From the NCBI GenBank assembly GCA_001899805.1, contig MKWP01000009.1, positions 62,001-126,000 of the forward strand: DNA of 64,000 nucleotides. The letters run 5' to 3'. Positions within the stretch are counted from its first letter, which is position 1; the number at the start of each line of letters is the position of its first letter. Under the pieces are notes generated by a model that ran no database searches, was not told where the DNA came from, and was given only the letters and a program-made list of their open reading frames with translations. A program made the translations under genes and the position numbers. The stretch is from Lysobacterales bacterium 66-474. Its GTDB lineage: Bacteria; Pseudomonadota; Gammaproteobacteria; Xanthomonadales; Rhodanobacteraceae. Below, one piece after another: positions 37,086-47,100 of the stretch.

Positions 37086-37862
37086 TCAGCGTCTGCGACG
37101 CCCGTCATCGGGACCCGCTGGGCGTGGCGGCTGTTTCTCCAGGACATAGGCCACGCCGCCGAGCTGGCGCATCTGTTGCTCGATCCAGGCTGCGCGACGC
37201 TGGATGTACGGCGACGGCCGGTCGGCGTGCCAGCCGCGCGGATTCGGCAGCACGGCCGCGAGCAACGCGGCCTGGTGCGTGCTCAGGCGCGACGCCGGTA
37301 CGTGGAAATACGTCTGCGCCGCAGCCTCGACCCCGTAGATGCCGTTGCCGAGTTCGGCGATGTTGGCGTACACCTCCAGCACGCGGCGCTTGGGCCAGGT
37401 GACATCGATCAGCACCGTGAAATACGCCTCCAGTCCCTTGCGGAAGAAACCGCCGCCGTTCCACAGGAACAGGTTGCGCGCGACCTGCTGGGTGATCGTG
37501 CTGGCGCCGCGCAGCCGTCCGCCGGTCTCGGCCACGTCGATGGCCGAACGGATCGAGGCGATGTCGAAACCGTGGTTGAAGGGAAATGTCTGGTCCTCGC
37601 CCGCGACCATCGCCAGCGGCGCGACCGGCGCGATCCGTTTGAACGGTACCCAGCGATAGTGCAGCGAGAAGTTGTGTTCGCCCTGCCAGCGCGCCGCGAC
37701 CGTGCGTTCGACCATGTAGGCGCTGGTGAGCGGCGGCACGAAGCGCAGGACCAGCACCGGCAACCAGGTCGCGACCACGAACGCCGCCACCAGCCAACCG
37801 AGTCGCCGCAGCCAGCGACGCGCCCGCGACCGTCGCGGGCGCGGGTTGCCACGATCGATCAT
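37086..37862 (-). CDS. mtgA: monofunctional biosynthetic peptidoglycan transglycosylase
   Basis: GT51 glycosyltransferase that polymerises lipid II into glycan strands at the inner membrane. One N-terminal helix (about residues 18-40) anchors it; the catalytic Glu is in VAGEDQTFPFNHGFD and the second GT51 block is GASTITQQVARNLFLW; GNGIYGVEAAAQTYF is the late motif. 258 residues from the ATG at 37862. The start overlaps the stop of the upstream GGDEF-EAL gene by four bases (ATGA), so translation is coupled. Highly basic at both ends. Confidence 0.93.
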   Translation of the reverse strand: MIDRGNPRPRRSRARRWLRRLGWLVAAFVVATWLPVLVLRFVPPLTSAYMVERTVAARWQGEHNFSLHYRWVPFKRIAPVAPLAMVAGEDQTFPFNHGFDIASIRSAIDVAETGGRLRGASTITQQVARNLFLWNGGGFFRKGLEAYFTVLIDVTWPKRRVLEVYANIAELGNGIYGVEAAAQTYFHVPASRLSTHQAALLAAVLPNPRGWHADRPSPYIQRRAAWIEQQMRQLGGVAYVLEKQPPRPAGPDDGRRRR

Positions 37863-40756
37863 GCAGTGACGTCGCGCGGCATGCCGCCGGCCGTCCATGT
37901 TTCCAGTGGTTGCGCGGGCGCGTACAGGAAGCCTTGCGCGAAATGGCAGCCCATCTTGACCAGCAGGTCGCGCTGTTCCACGGTCTCGACGCCCTCGGCG
38001 ATCACCTGCATCGACAACAGCTTGGACATCGCGATGATGGTGCGGATCACCGCATCGCTGCCGCTCTGGCTGTCGACGGCAAGGCCGGTGATGAAGGAAC
38101 GGTCGATCTTGAGCGCCTGTACCGGATACTGGTGCAGGTATGACAGCGACGAATAACCGGTACCGAAATCATCCAGCGAGATGCCGATCCCGGAGCCGCG
38201 CAGGGTTTCGAGGATGCGCTTGGCTTCGGGTGGGTTCTCCAGCATCGCGCGTTCGGTGACTTCGACGCGCAGGTACGACGGCGACACATCGTGCTCGGCG
38301 AGCATCCGCAGCAGGCGGCGATCGAGGTCGCTGTTGCGGAAATGTCGCGCCGACAGGTTGATCCCCACGAACACGCCGCCGCTCGCGGCCAGCGTGTTGG
38401 CGTCGCGGCAGACCTGTTCGAAAATCTGCCAGTCGATGGTTTCCGAAGCGCCGGTGTCTTCGGCGACGCTGAGGAATTCGCCCGGCAACAGCACCCCGCG
38501 CTGCGGATGGCGCCAGCGCATCAGGGCCTCGTGGCCCACCACATGGCCGTCGACGAGGTCGACGATCGGCTGGTAGTACGGCACGAACTCGCCGCGGGTC
38601 AGCGCGCGGCGCAGGTCGCTCTCGACTTCGAGCAGGGTGACCGCCTCGCGCCGCAGGCCTTCGTCGAACACCGCATAGCGGTGCCTGCCGTCGGCCTTGG
38701 CGCGGTACATCGCGGAGTCGGCGTCGCGCAGCAGCTCCTCGGGGTGGCGGTAGTGTTCGGCCGCCAGGGTGATGCCGACCGAGGTCGAGGTGAACAATTC
38801 CTTGGCGCCGAGCCGGAACGGCGCATTGAGGTCGTCGATGATGCGCTTGGCGATGCGGCAGGCCTTGTCGGCGTCGTTGATGCCTTCCAGCAGCACGCCG
38901 AACTCGTCGCCGCCGAGGCGCGCCACCACGTCTTCGGACTTGACGCAGGCGCGGATGCGGCCGCCGGCCTGGAACAGCAGGTCGTCGCCCACCAGGTGCC
39001 CGACCGAATCGTTGATGACCTTGAAGCGGTCGAGGTCCATGAACAGCACCGCGAAGCCCTTGGACGGATCGGCGTGGAAACGCTCCAGTGCATGCTCCAG
39101 CCGTTGCATGAGCAGGCTGCGGTTGGGCAGGCCGGTCAACGAGTCGTGCAGGGTTTCGTACTTCAGGCGCGCCTCGATGCGTTCGCGCTCGGCGATCTGT
39201 GCGCGCAGGTCGCGGTTGGCCAGCGCCAGCGCGCGGGTGCGTTCGCCGACACGATGCTCGAGGTTGGAGTAGGCGCGCCGCAGGGATTCGCTCGCGCGCA
39301 CCCGTTCCAGCGCGTTGGCGATGTGGTAGGAAACGAACGTCAGCAGCTCCTGGTCGCGCAGCGTGTAGTGGTGATCGGGCGAATAGCTCTGCACCGCCAG
39401 CGCGCCGACGGTGTGTTCGGCGCACACCAGCGGCACGCCCAGCCAGCAGACCGAATCGGGGCCTTGCTGCGTCACTTCGCCTTCGCTGCGCAGGCGCGCG
39501 ATTTCCGGCGCATTCGCAAGCAGCGCGGTGCCGTGCTTGAGCACGTATTCGGTGAGGCCGTTGGCGAGCTTGCGCGACCGGATCTGGCGGTCGCGTTCGT
39601 CCACCCAGTAGGGGAACATCAATTCCGCGCCGTCTTCGGAAAGCAGCGCGATGTAGAAGTTGCGTGCGTACAGCAGGCCGCCGACCACGCGATGCACGGC
39701 GGCATAGAAGTTGTCGATGCTGTCGGTGGTGTTGGCGAGTTCGGCGATGCGGAACAGTGCCGCCTGCAGCCGTTCGCCGCGTTGCCGCTCCAGCACCTGC
39801 TGCTGCAGCACGCGATTGGCTTCGCGCAATGCTTCGGTGCGTTCGTCGACGCGGTGCTCGAGCTCGGCATGCGCGAAGCGCCGTTCCAGCGCGGTCTGGA
39901 TGTGCTGCGCCACGTACAGGAGCAGGGTCTTGTCCTGCTCGTCGTAATGATGGGCGTCGTCGTAACTTTGCACCACCACGCAGCCGACGACTTCGCTGCC
40001 GCGGGTCAACGGCACCCCCAGCCAGTCCACGCATTCGGCGCCGGTCGTGTGGAAAGGACCGTGCACCTGCAGTCCGATCTGCGGCAGCGAGCCCATCAGC
40101 GGCCTGCCTTCGCGGATCACGTACCAGGTCGGGCCATGCAGGATGTCCGCCATCGACAGGTCGCTGGACGGGTGCGGCGGGTCGGGATCCACGCTGTCGG
40201 CGTAGTAGGGGAAACGCACGCTGTCATGCCGCGGGTCGTAGAGCGCGATGTAGAAGTTCTCCGCATACATCAAGGTTCCGACGATCTGGTGCAGCGCCTG
40301 GAACATCGCGGTGATGTCGGAGCCGGCCGTGCTGGCCTGGTCGGCGATCGCGTACAGGGCGCGTTGCAGCCGCTCGGCGCGGCCGATGCGTTCGACCGAT
40401 TCCGCCAGCGCGGCTTGCTTGCCCAGTGCGTCGATGCGTGCGCCGATCCGGTCTGCGGCGGATTGCAGCAGCGCGATGTTGGCGGGATCGCCGCTCGCGC
40501 TGATAGCGAGGACCTCGTGGTCGGAAAGCGGGATCTGGAGTCGCTGCCCGGCGCCGTCGTGGGCAGCGTGCGCGCCATCCCTGGTGCAACGCTGCACGTG
40601 CGCGCCCGGAGCCAGCATGTCCAGCAACGCGCGCGCGGCCGCCTCGACATGCTCCAGATCGGTCGCTGCCCACAGGTTGCCGCTGGCTTGCAACAAATCG
40701 GCTGCGGTGGGCGGCTGCTCGACCGAGACGGCCAGATGGTGAACGTCGCCTGCCAT
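37859..40756 (-). CDS. GAF-GAF-GGDEF-EAL c-di-GMP signalling protein B
   Basis: Close paralogue of the protein at 34056-36962: 965 residues with the same domain order, GGDEF at 615-619, EAL at 743-745, DDFGTGYSSLSYL and VIAEGVET. Spacing between the two active sites is identical (128 residues). The GGDEF-EAL halves are nearly the same, while the N-terminal 140 residues diverge, which points to different inputs. The ATG at 40756 aligns with the start of its partner; the open frame further upstream is antisense to the next gene. Coupled to mtgA by an ATGA overlap. Confidence 0.92.
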   Translation of the reverse strand: MAGDVHHLAVSVEQPPTAADLLQASGNLWAATDLEHVEAAARALLDMLAPGAHVQRCTRDGAHAAHDGAGQRLQIPLSDHEVLAISASGDPANIALLQSAADRIGARIDALGKQAALAESVERIGRAERLQRALYAIADQASTAGSDITAMFQALHQIVGTLMYAENFYIALYDPRHDSVRFPYYADSVDPDPPHPSSDLSMADILHGPTWYVIREGRPLMGSLPQIGLQVHGPFHTTGAECVDWLGVPLTRGSEVVGCVVVQSYDDAHHYDEQDKTLLLYVAQHIQTALERRFAHAELEHRVDERTEALREANRVLQQQVLERQRGERLQAALFRIAELANTTDSIDNFYAAVHRVVGGLLYARNFYIALLSEDGAELMFPYWVDERDRQIRSRKLANGLTEYVLKHGTALLANAPEIARLRSEGEVTQQGPDSVCWLGVPLVCAEHTVGALAVQSYSPDHHYTLRDQELLTFVSYHIANALERVRASESLRRAYSNLEHRVGERTRALALANRDLRAQIAERERIEARLKYETLHDSLTGLPNRSLLMQRLEHALERFHADPSKGFAVLFMDLDRFKVINDSVGHLVGDDLLFQAGGRIRACVKSEDVVARLGGDEFGVLLEGINDADKACRIAKRIIDDLNAPFRLGAKELFTSTSVGITLAAEHYRHPEELLRDADSAMYRAKADGRHRYAVFDEGLRREAVTLLEVESDLRRALTRGEFVPYYQPIVDLVDGHVVGHEALMRWRHPQRGVLLPGEFLSVAEDTGASETIDWQIFEQVCRDANTLAASGGVFVGINLSARHFRNSDLDRRLLRMLAEHDVSPSYLRVEVTERAMLENPPEAKRILETLRGSGIGISLDDFGTGYSSLSYLHQYPVQALKIDRSFITGLAVDSQSGSDAVIRTIIAMSKLLSMQVIAEGVETVEQRDLLVKMGCHFAQGFLYAPAQPLETWTAGGMPRDVTA

Positions 40757-40944
40757 GAATGGTCCAACCCCCGAGTATGGGGGAAGTGTAACCCCAGTCA
40801 TGCAGCACTGAACATGGAACCCGTCGCGTCGTGGCGAATCGCCCTCGGATTGCGCGTTTTGAATACCTGTTCGGTACCGATTCAGGCCGGTTGCCTTGAG
40901 TCGCCTGCAAAGGGCTGCGGGACGGCCACTTGCCATACCAGCAA

Positions 40945-40963
40945 GTTCACAAATTGTTAGCAA
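40945..40963 (+). promoter_or_regulatory. shared upstream motif, copy 1
   Basis: GTTCACAAATTGTTAGCAA, 90 bases before the start of the envelope-protein gene. A near copy, GTTACAAAGTTGTTAGCAT, lies 97 bases before the TonB receptor start; the core TTGTTAGCA is identical. A TACAAT at 40981 could be a -10 box. Promoter element or regulator site, not resolved. Confidence 0.45.
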
Positions 40964-41051
40964 AATGTAAATTGATGGCGTACAATATCGGCCCAAAGAC
41001 GGTGGTGTTTCCCACCGTGTTTGTCGGCAAAAAGGGTTTGCGGATTTCGAG

Positions 41052-42038
41052 ATGATGCGTCGATGGCTTGCCAACGCGGTACTCGCCGGCTTGGGCTTGG
41101 CCCTGCCGTCGTGGGCGTTCGGCCAGATGACGCAGATGCCGGTGATCCCGGCGATCCCGAATACCCACGTCAAGAAGAGCGCCGCGAGTGCACCGGTGTG
41201 GCAGAAGGACGGCAATACCCTGTCCGTGACCGCCGAGGGGAATGCTCGAAGTGCCGTGCCCGCCGCCGCAGACGCGTCGATGGACGGGCAAACGCACTCT
41301 GCCGGCGCCGGCGTTCGCCTGACCACCAAACCCGGCCTGACCGCGCATGCCAATGTCCGTGAAATCCGCTGGGCGCCGGTCGCGGGGGCGTGCGCTGCCG
41401 CGCTGCCTGGCGTGCCTGCCGACCCGGCCTGTTTCAATGCCTTCGCGGACGGCGTGCAACACGGCGAGGTAGGTGCCGGGTTCGCCGGGCCCGGCGTCAA
41501 ACTGGATCTGTCGATCGGCCAGTCGCAAAGCGAACCGGTTGCCGCGACACCGCGCCGAGTGGCGTTGCCGCGGGTGCTGCCGGCGGAGGGTGGCGCGGAT
41601 GTCGCGGCGCCGCTGTGGTTCCGCAACAGCACTTCGACCAGCATCAATGCACGCGGGCAGCTCGACGTCGCGCCGGATACCAGCGTCAAGTTGGGAGCGA
41701 GCGTGGACCGCGTCCGTTTCCTGCCCGGTTCCGGATTGGCTGCCGACGACACGCTCGACCAGACCACCCTCAGCCTCGGCATCCAGCACGGTGCCGTGCG
41801 CGGCTCCATCGTCGGCCGTGTGCTGGAGCCGAACCTGCCGGGCGCGTCGCTGGACCAGAACCAGCGCTGGAGCGGCATCGACCTCGGCATCAGCGTGCGC
41901 CTGCCGTGGCGGGGTGAATTGAATTTCGGCGCGCAGAACGTCTGGACCTCGGGCCGCTCACCCCTGCTGTTCGGTCCGAACGCCGGCGCTCCCGATCAGG
42001 GACGGGTGCCGTACGTGCAATATCACCAGGACCTCTAG
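41052..42038 (+). CDS. exported outer-membrane-like protein of unknown function with a C-terminal tyrosine tail
   Basis: Not recognised. 328 residues with a signal peptide (cleavage near AFG-QM, residue 24). Two Cys residues (about 118 and 130) could form a disulfide. The C-terminal half alternates polar and hydrophobic residues (SVKLGASVDRVRF, TLSLGIQHG, GELNFGAQNVW), as in beta-barrel strands. Tyrosine occurs only twice, Y321 and Y324, in the final PYVQYHQDL. Followed by 105 bases and then the TPR-oxygenase gene on the same strand, probably one operon. Given six sulfotransferase genes nearby, the tail is a candidate modification site; it could equally be the last barrel strand. Confidence 0.72.
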   Translation: MMRRWLANAVLAGLGLALPSWAFGQMTQMPVIPAIPNTHVKKSAASAPVWQKDGNTLSVTAEGNARSAVPAAADASMDGQTHSAGAGVRLTTKPGLTAHANVREIRWAPVAGACAAALPGVPADPACFNAFADGVQHGEVGAGFAGPGVKLDLSIGQSQSEPVAATPRRVALPRVLPAEGGADVAAPLWFRNSTSTSINARGQLDVAPDTSVKLGASVDRVRFLPGSGLAADDTLDQTTLSLGIQHGAVRGSIVGRVLEPNLPGASLDQNQRWSGIDLGISVRLPWRGELNFGAQNVWTSGRSPLLFGPNAGAPDQGRVPYVQYHQDL

Positions 42039-42143
42039 TTCCGCCTGCACCGTGTGCCAAGCCAGCATCGGGTGGATGGCCAAGCTTGACGACTCGACGA
42101 CCGCGCCCTTGCCGATGGTTCACTGCGCGGGCACTCTTGCCTG

Positions 42144-43784
42144 ATGGATCCTGAGCACTCCGCTGCCACGCTGGATCTGCTGCGTCAGGCCTCCGTGTTG
42201 CTGCAGGCCGGTCACCATGCGGAGGCTGCCGCGCAGCTAGGCAGGGCGCTCGATGCCGCTCCCGGCAATGCCACCGTAAGCAACGCGATCGAACGGCTGC
42301 TTGCCGTAGCGCGCACCTGGCTCACCATCGGCCAGGCCCAACAGGCATTGACCTTGCTGGCGCCGATTGCCGGGTCGGAGCACGCGAATGGCACGGCGTT
42401 GATGTTGTATGGCCATGCGTTGATGGCGCTCGGCCGGAAGGATGAAGCCGAGGCGATCTTCCGCCGCTGGGCGGGGAATGAACCGCACAACGGCGATGCG
42501 GTTTTGCGATTGGCAGCGGTGCTGGCCGACAACAACACCCCATCCGAAGCGGAGGCGCTCGTGCGTGCGGAAATCACGCGGCATGGCGAAACGCCGGAAG
42601 TGGTCTTCGTGCTTGGCCGGGCTTTGCTGGGGCAAGCCAGGTTTGACGAAGCGGAAACGGCGTTCCGGAAAGTCGTGCTCGCCCGGCCCGAGCATCAGAG
42701 CGCGCAAACGAACCTGATGGAGCTCGTCTGGATGCGCAGCGGCGACGTGCGCGAGGCTGCCCGTGCGCTGGACAGGGCGTTGCGCGCGCAGCCGCACCTG
42801 ACGGGGCTGCGGATCACCAAGGCGCGCTTGCTGGTGTCGGCGCGAATGCCGCAGGAAGCCCTTGCCGTGATCGACGCCGGACTCGAGATATCCGCGCGCG
42901 ATGCGGCCCTGCTCATGGCCGCCTCCACCATCGCGCTGGAATTCGATGGCGCGCGCGCACTGGCGTATGCGCAGCGCCTGTTGCAGGTGGCGCCCGATGA
43001 TCGGGCGGCCCATGTGGAAGCGGGCAACGCATCTTTGGCCACGGGCGATGCGCAGGCGGCGCTCCGGGTCGCCGAGGCGCTGTATCGGTCCTATCCGACT
43101 GATGGCCGGGCGCTGGCCATGATGGCGGATGCGCTGCGGATGCTGGGAGACCAGCGCTACCGGGATCTCCTCGACTACCGCAATTTCGTGCGGGCAGACT
43201 GGATCGATGTGCCCGATGGCTGGTCGAGTCTCTCCGCATATCTCTCCGACCTGGTGGGCGACCTGGGGCGCTTGCACACATTGCATGCCCACCCGATCGG
43301 CAATTCGTTGCGCGAGGGTAGCCAGGTCCAATTGGACCCGGCGCGGTCTGCAATCGCTTCGATCCGCGCGTTCCCGCAGGCAATCGACGGGCCGATTCGC
43401 CGGTACATGCAGGCCTTGGGGACCGGCTCGGACCCGATGCGGCGACGCAACACCGGACGCTACCGGATCAGCGGAATCTGGTCGGTGCGGCTGCGTCCGC
43501 ACGGGTTCCATGTCAACCATTACCACCCCGAGGGCTGGATTTCGTCCGCTTGCTATCTGGATCTACCGCCCGCCGTGGCGCAGGGTGGAGGTGAGGGCTG
43601 GCTGAAATTCGGTGAGCCGGCTTTCCCGACCTCACCGGTATTGACACCGGAGTATTTCATCAAACCCGAACCGGGACTGCTGGCCCTGTTCCCGTCCTAC
43701 ATGTGGCACGGCACCGTGCCGTTCGCTGGAGCCGCGGACGAGCGCAGGTTGACGATCGCCTTCGACGTGGTGCCGGTCGACTGA
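42144..43784 (+). CDS. TPR protein fused to a putative 2OG-Fe(II) oxygenase domain
   Basis: 546 residues. Residues 5-340 are tetratricopeptide-type helical repeats (for example AEAIFRRWAGNEPHNGDAVL and FDEAETAFRKVVLARPEHQ). The C-terminal domain is a PF13759-type oxygenase: metal-ligand region PHGFHVNHYHPEGW (H453-H461), second histidine H522 in MWHGTVPF, and an Arg in ERRLTIAF for 2-oxoglutarate. No signal peptide, so cytosolic. No clear ribosome site before the ATG at 42144. The design parallels the neighbouring TPR-sulfotransferases: TPRs to hold a substrate, a catalytic domain to modify it. Substrate unknown; hydroxylation is expected from the family. Confidence 0.85.
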   Translation: MDPEHSAATLDLLRQASVLLQAGHHAEAAAQLGRALDAAPGNATVSNAIERLLAVARTWLTIGQAQQALTLLAPIAGSEHANGTALMLYGHALMALGRKDEAEAIFRRWAGNEPHNGDAVLRLAAVLADNNTPSEAEALVRAEITRHGETPEVVFVLGRALLGQARFDEAETAFRKVVLARPEHQSAQTNLMELVWMRSGDVREAARALDRALRAQPHLTGLRITKARLLVSARMPQEALAVIDAGLEISARDAALLMAASTIALEFDGARALAYAQRLLQVAPDDRAAHVEAGNASLATGDAQAALRVAEALYRSYPTDGRALAMMADALRMLGDQRYRDLLDYRNFVRADWIDVPDGWSSLSAYLSDLVGDLGRLHTLHAHPIGNSLREGSQVQLDPARSAIASIRAFPQAIDGPIRRYMQALGTGSDPMRRRNTGRYRISGIWSVRLRPHGFHVNHYHPEGWISSACYLDLPPAVAQGGGEGWLKFGEPAFPTSPVLTPEYFIKPEPGLLALFPSYMWHGTVPFAGAADERRLTIAFDVVPVD

Positions 43785-44104
43785 ATGACGCCTGACCGGC
43801 CACGTTGCCTTTAACATTGTTTTTACGAAATAGGGTAGCATCGGGACGTCGACACCCGATGCCGGTGGGTGCTCGACCGACCGAGGAGGGCCGATTTCGA
43901 AGCCAGTCGGGCGGAAACCTTACCCGTCCCTGTCCATGGCCAACGCGCGCACGCCGAGGGTCCTCTGGTAACGTGGGGATTCCAAACTGGTTACAAAGTT
44001 GTTAGCATGCCGCGTGCCGAGGGTTCCAGATGAGGTCTCGTCGGCATCTGACGGGGACCTTTCCCGAAACTGTTTCACACATCTACAAACGTTTGGAGAG
44101 TGCA
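43785..44104 (+). other. 320-bp leader/promoter region of the TonB receptor gene
   Basis: No convincing gene. AT-rich sequence TTAACATTGTTTTTACGAAA followed by TAGGGTAGCAT (about 43812-43842) may be a promoter; a second candidate region surrounds the shared motif at 43991-44009. The long untranslated leader (about 100 bases after that motif) is usual for xanthomonad receptor genes. A GGAGAG ribosome site ends the region. Confidence 0.5.
43991..44009 (+). promoter_or_regulatory. shared upstream motif, copy 2
   Basis: GTTACAAAGTTGTTAGCAT, 97 bases before the TonB receptor start, matching the motif at 40945-40963 in 15 or more positions. The similar distance to the two start codons suggests common control of the receptor and the envelope-protein operon. 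Confidence 0.45.
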
Positions 44105-47100
44105 ATGAGACTCGACCGCAGTGAGCTGTCCAAGGCCGTGCAGACGGCCCTTTCGCTGGGTGCCGTCGCTGCCGTGGGTGTTGCAGGATCTGCCTTTGCG
44201 CAGAACGCCACCCCTTCGCAGAACGACCAGAAACAACCGCAAACCCTGCAGACCATCGTGGTCACGGGTTCGCACATCCGCCGCGTGGATCTGGAAACGT
44301 CCAACCCCGTGGTGGCCGTCACCGCACAACAAATTCAGGCGACCGGCAAGCTGACGCTGGGCGACGTGATCCAGAACCTGCCGGTCATCACCGGCGGCGT
44401 CGAAAACCCGCGCGTCAACAACGGCGGCGGTTCGGGCCAGACCCTCGTCGGCCTGCGTGGTTTGGGATCGAGCCGCACCTTGGTGCTGGTCGATGGCCAA
44501 CGCGTTGTCAGCTTCCAGGGCGGTGGTGTCGACATCAACTCGATTCCGACCGCTGCGGTCGAACGCATCGAAGTGCTGACCGACGGCGCCTCGGCCGTGT
44601 ACGGTTCCGACGCGATCGGCGGCGTCATCAACATCATCCTGAAGTCCAACTATCAGGGCGCCCAGTTCCAGGTGAACTACGGCATTTCCGACCGTGACGA
44701 CGGCGAACGCAAGGGCGCGAGCTTCGTCTTCGGCCAGACCTCCGACAAGGGCAGCATCCTCGCCGGCGTGGAATACAACCAGTTCTCCCCGGTGTATCAG
44801 GCGCAGCGCAATTACTCGAAGGACGCCCTGAGTCTGTCGGCCACCAACACCGACGGCAGCAGCGTGGCGTTGCCGGGATCGGGAGTGGCCGTGGTTCCCG
44901 GCGGTTCCTCCTATGCCGCGCGCGACTCCATCTACGGTGTTGCGAATCCGTATACGAACCCGAACGGTACGCCGTGCACCAAGTTGTCGCTGAACCCGAG
45001 TGCGGCACAGGCCGGCACCAGCCCGACCACGATGGCCGACTACCATTGCTTCACCAACGACGACAAGTACAACTACGCGTCGGTCAACCTGTTGATGACC
45101 CCGCAGGAACGCACCAATGCGTTCTTCAAGGGCACGTATCACCTCAGCGACAGCGTGGACTTCTACGCCACGGTAAACCACCTCAAGTCCACGTCGGCCT
45201 CCAATCTTGCGCCGGCGGTGTTCGGCACCAGTGGACCGTTCGATACCGGCTTCAAGATCTCCAAGGACAACTACTACAACCCGTTCGGTGTCGATTTCTC
45301 GCCCCATGGCAACATTTATGCGGCGCGCGCGTTCCCCTCCGGCGATCGCCATTTCGCGAACACGTTCACCAGCGACCAGCTGGTCGCCGGGTTCAAGGGC
45401 AATTTCAACATCCTCGACCAGAACTGGTCGTGGGACGTGGGTTACAACTACGGCCACATTTCGCAGCTCATCACCAACTATGGCCTGCCCAACCAGAACA
45501 TCCTGAACCTGGCTGCGGGTCCGTCGTTCCTGAACTCCGACGGCGTGGTGCAGTGCGGCACGGCGGCCAATCCGATTTCGTTCAGCGACTGCACGCCGTT
45601 CGATCCGTTCAACCTGTTCAATTCGAACAGCCAGGCGGTGCTCCAGTCCGCGGCTGCGCCCGCCATGGTCAACGTGTTTTATCTCTCTCGCGCGGCGCAC
45701 GCCGACATCAGCGGCGGCCTGTTCGACCTGCCGGCCGGTTTGGTGAGCTTGGCGGCGGGTGTGTCCTACCGCAAGGAATACACCAACAATACCGTCAGCA
45801 ACGACCTGCTCATCAACAAGGCCGCCGGCTACACCTGCACCCTGGGCAGTGCCTGCACGTCGAAACTGCAGGGCGGTTACAACGTCAAGGAAGCGTACGC
45901 GGAGGTGTTCATCCCGATCCTCAAGGATCTTCCGTTCGTGCGCGCCCTGAATGTCACCTTGGGCGACCGCTATTCCAAGTACAACACCTTCGGCAGCACC
46001 AACAACTGGAAGATCGGCGTCGAATATCGCCCGATCGATGACCTGCTGTTGCGCGGCACCGTGTCCACGATTTTCCGTGCCCCGACCATCAGCAACGTCT
46101 TCGGAGCCCCCGTCAGCAGCGCGCCGTTGCTGAGCGCCGATCCCTGCGACCACATCACCGTGGCCAATCCGGCTTGCGTGAACGTGCCGCTGGACGGAAG
46201 CTTTGTCGATGCGGCCGTCGCGGCCGGCCAGCAGATCAAGGCCATCACCACGGGGTCCACCTTTGCCGGCTTCCCGCTGGGGCCTGAAAGCGGCAAGTCG
46301 TTCGACTTCGGGGCGGTGTACTCGCCGCACTTCGTGCCGGGCCTGTCGGCGACCGTGGACGTTTGGCGCATCTACCTGGACAACGTGATCACCACAGTGG
46401 GCGCGCAAAGCGTTTTGAACATGTGCTTTGCCGGACAGACGGTGTATTGCTCGATGATCCAGCGTACCGCGTCGGCGAATCCGGCTTTGGCGGGCCAGCC
46501 GTCGCTGTTCATCCTGCCAACCGCGAACCTGGGCCGTTTCGACGTCAAGGGCGTGGACTTCTCGGCCAACTACAAGCTGCCGCAGTTCTCGTTCGGCCAG
46601 TTCAACGTCGGCGTCAACGCGACCTACATGAAGCAGGCGAAGATCCAGTCCGCGCCGGGCCAGCCGGGCAACTCGACGCTGAATTATGTTGGCATCATGG
46701 CCTCGACCGGCTCGTCGCTGCAGGCTTCCTGCCCAGGCGGTGCACCCGGCGCGATCTGCTATTTCCCGCGCGTCCGCGCCGTGGGTACGCTTGGCTGGCA
46801 GTTGGGTCCGTGGGACGCGCAGTGGACGATGCAGTACATCAGCCACTTCGATGTAGGTTCGGCCGACCCGCGTCAGGGCGCAACCGGCGCAACCGGCTTC
46901 ACCCCGTCGGGTCCTGCCGGCCCGTACGTCCTGCACTACGGCGCGTATGTCTACAACAACGTCACGGTGGGCTACAACATCGAACCCATCAACAGCCGCA
47001 TCGACGTGGGCGTGGACAACGTGTTCGACAAGCAGCCGCCGGTGATCTACGCCAACAATTCGCAGAACGCCAACACCGATCCGAACGACTTCGACACGCT

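Noticed and set aside
40814-40960. 48-codon ORF with five cysteines between the GGDEF-EAL and envelope-protein genes, considered as a RaxX-like or RiPP precursor
   Set aside because: No ribosome site, no Tyr, and the same frame is open for kilobases antisense to the upstream gene, so it is probably chance.
40757-41890. Upstream extension of the second GGDEF-EAL frame
   Set aside because: Antisense to the envelope-protein gene and low-complexity; the start at 40756 aligns with its paralogue.
43805-44005. 66-codon ORF in the receptor leader, considered as a small peptide substrate of the sulfotransferases
   Set aside because: TTG start without ribosome site, no tyrosine and Arg-rich composition typical of non-coding GC-rich DNA.
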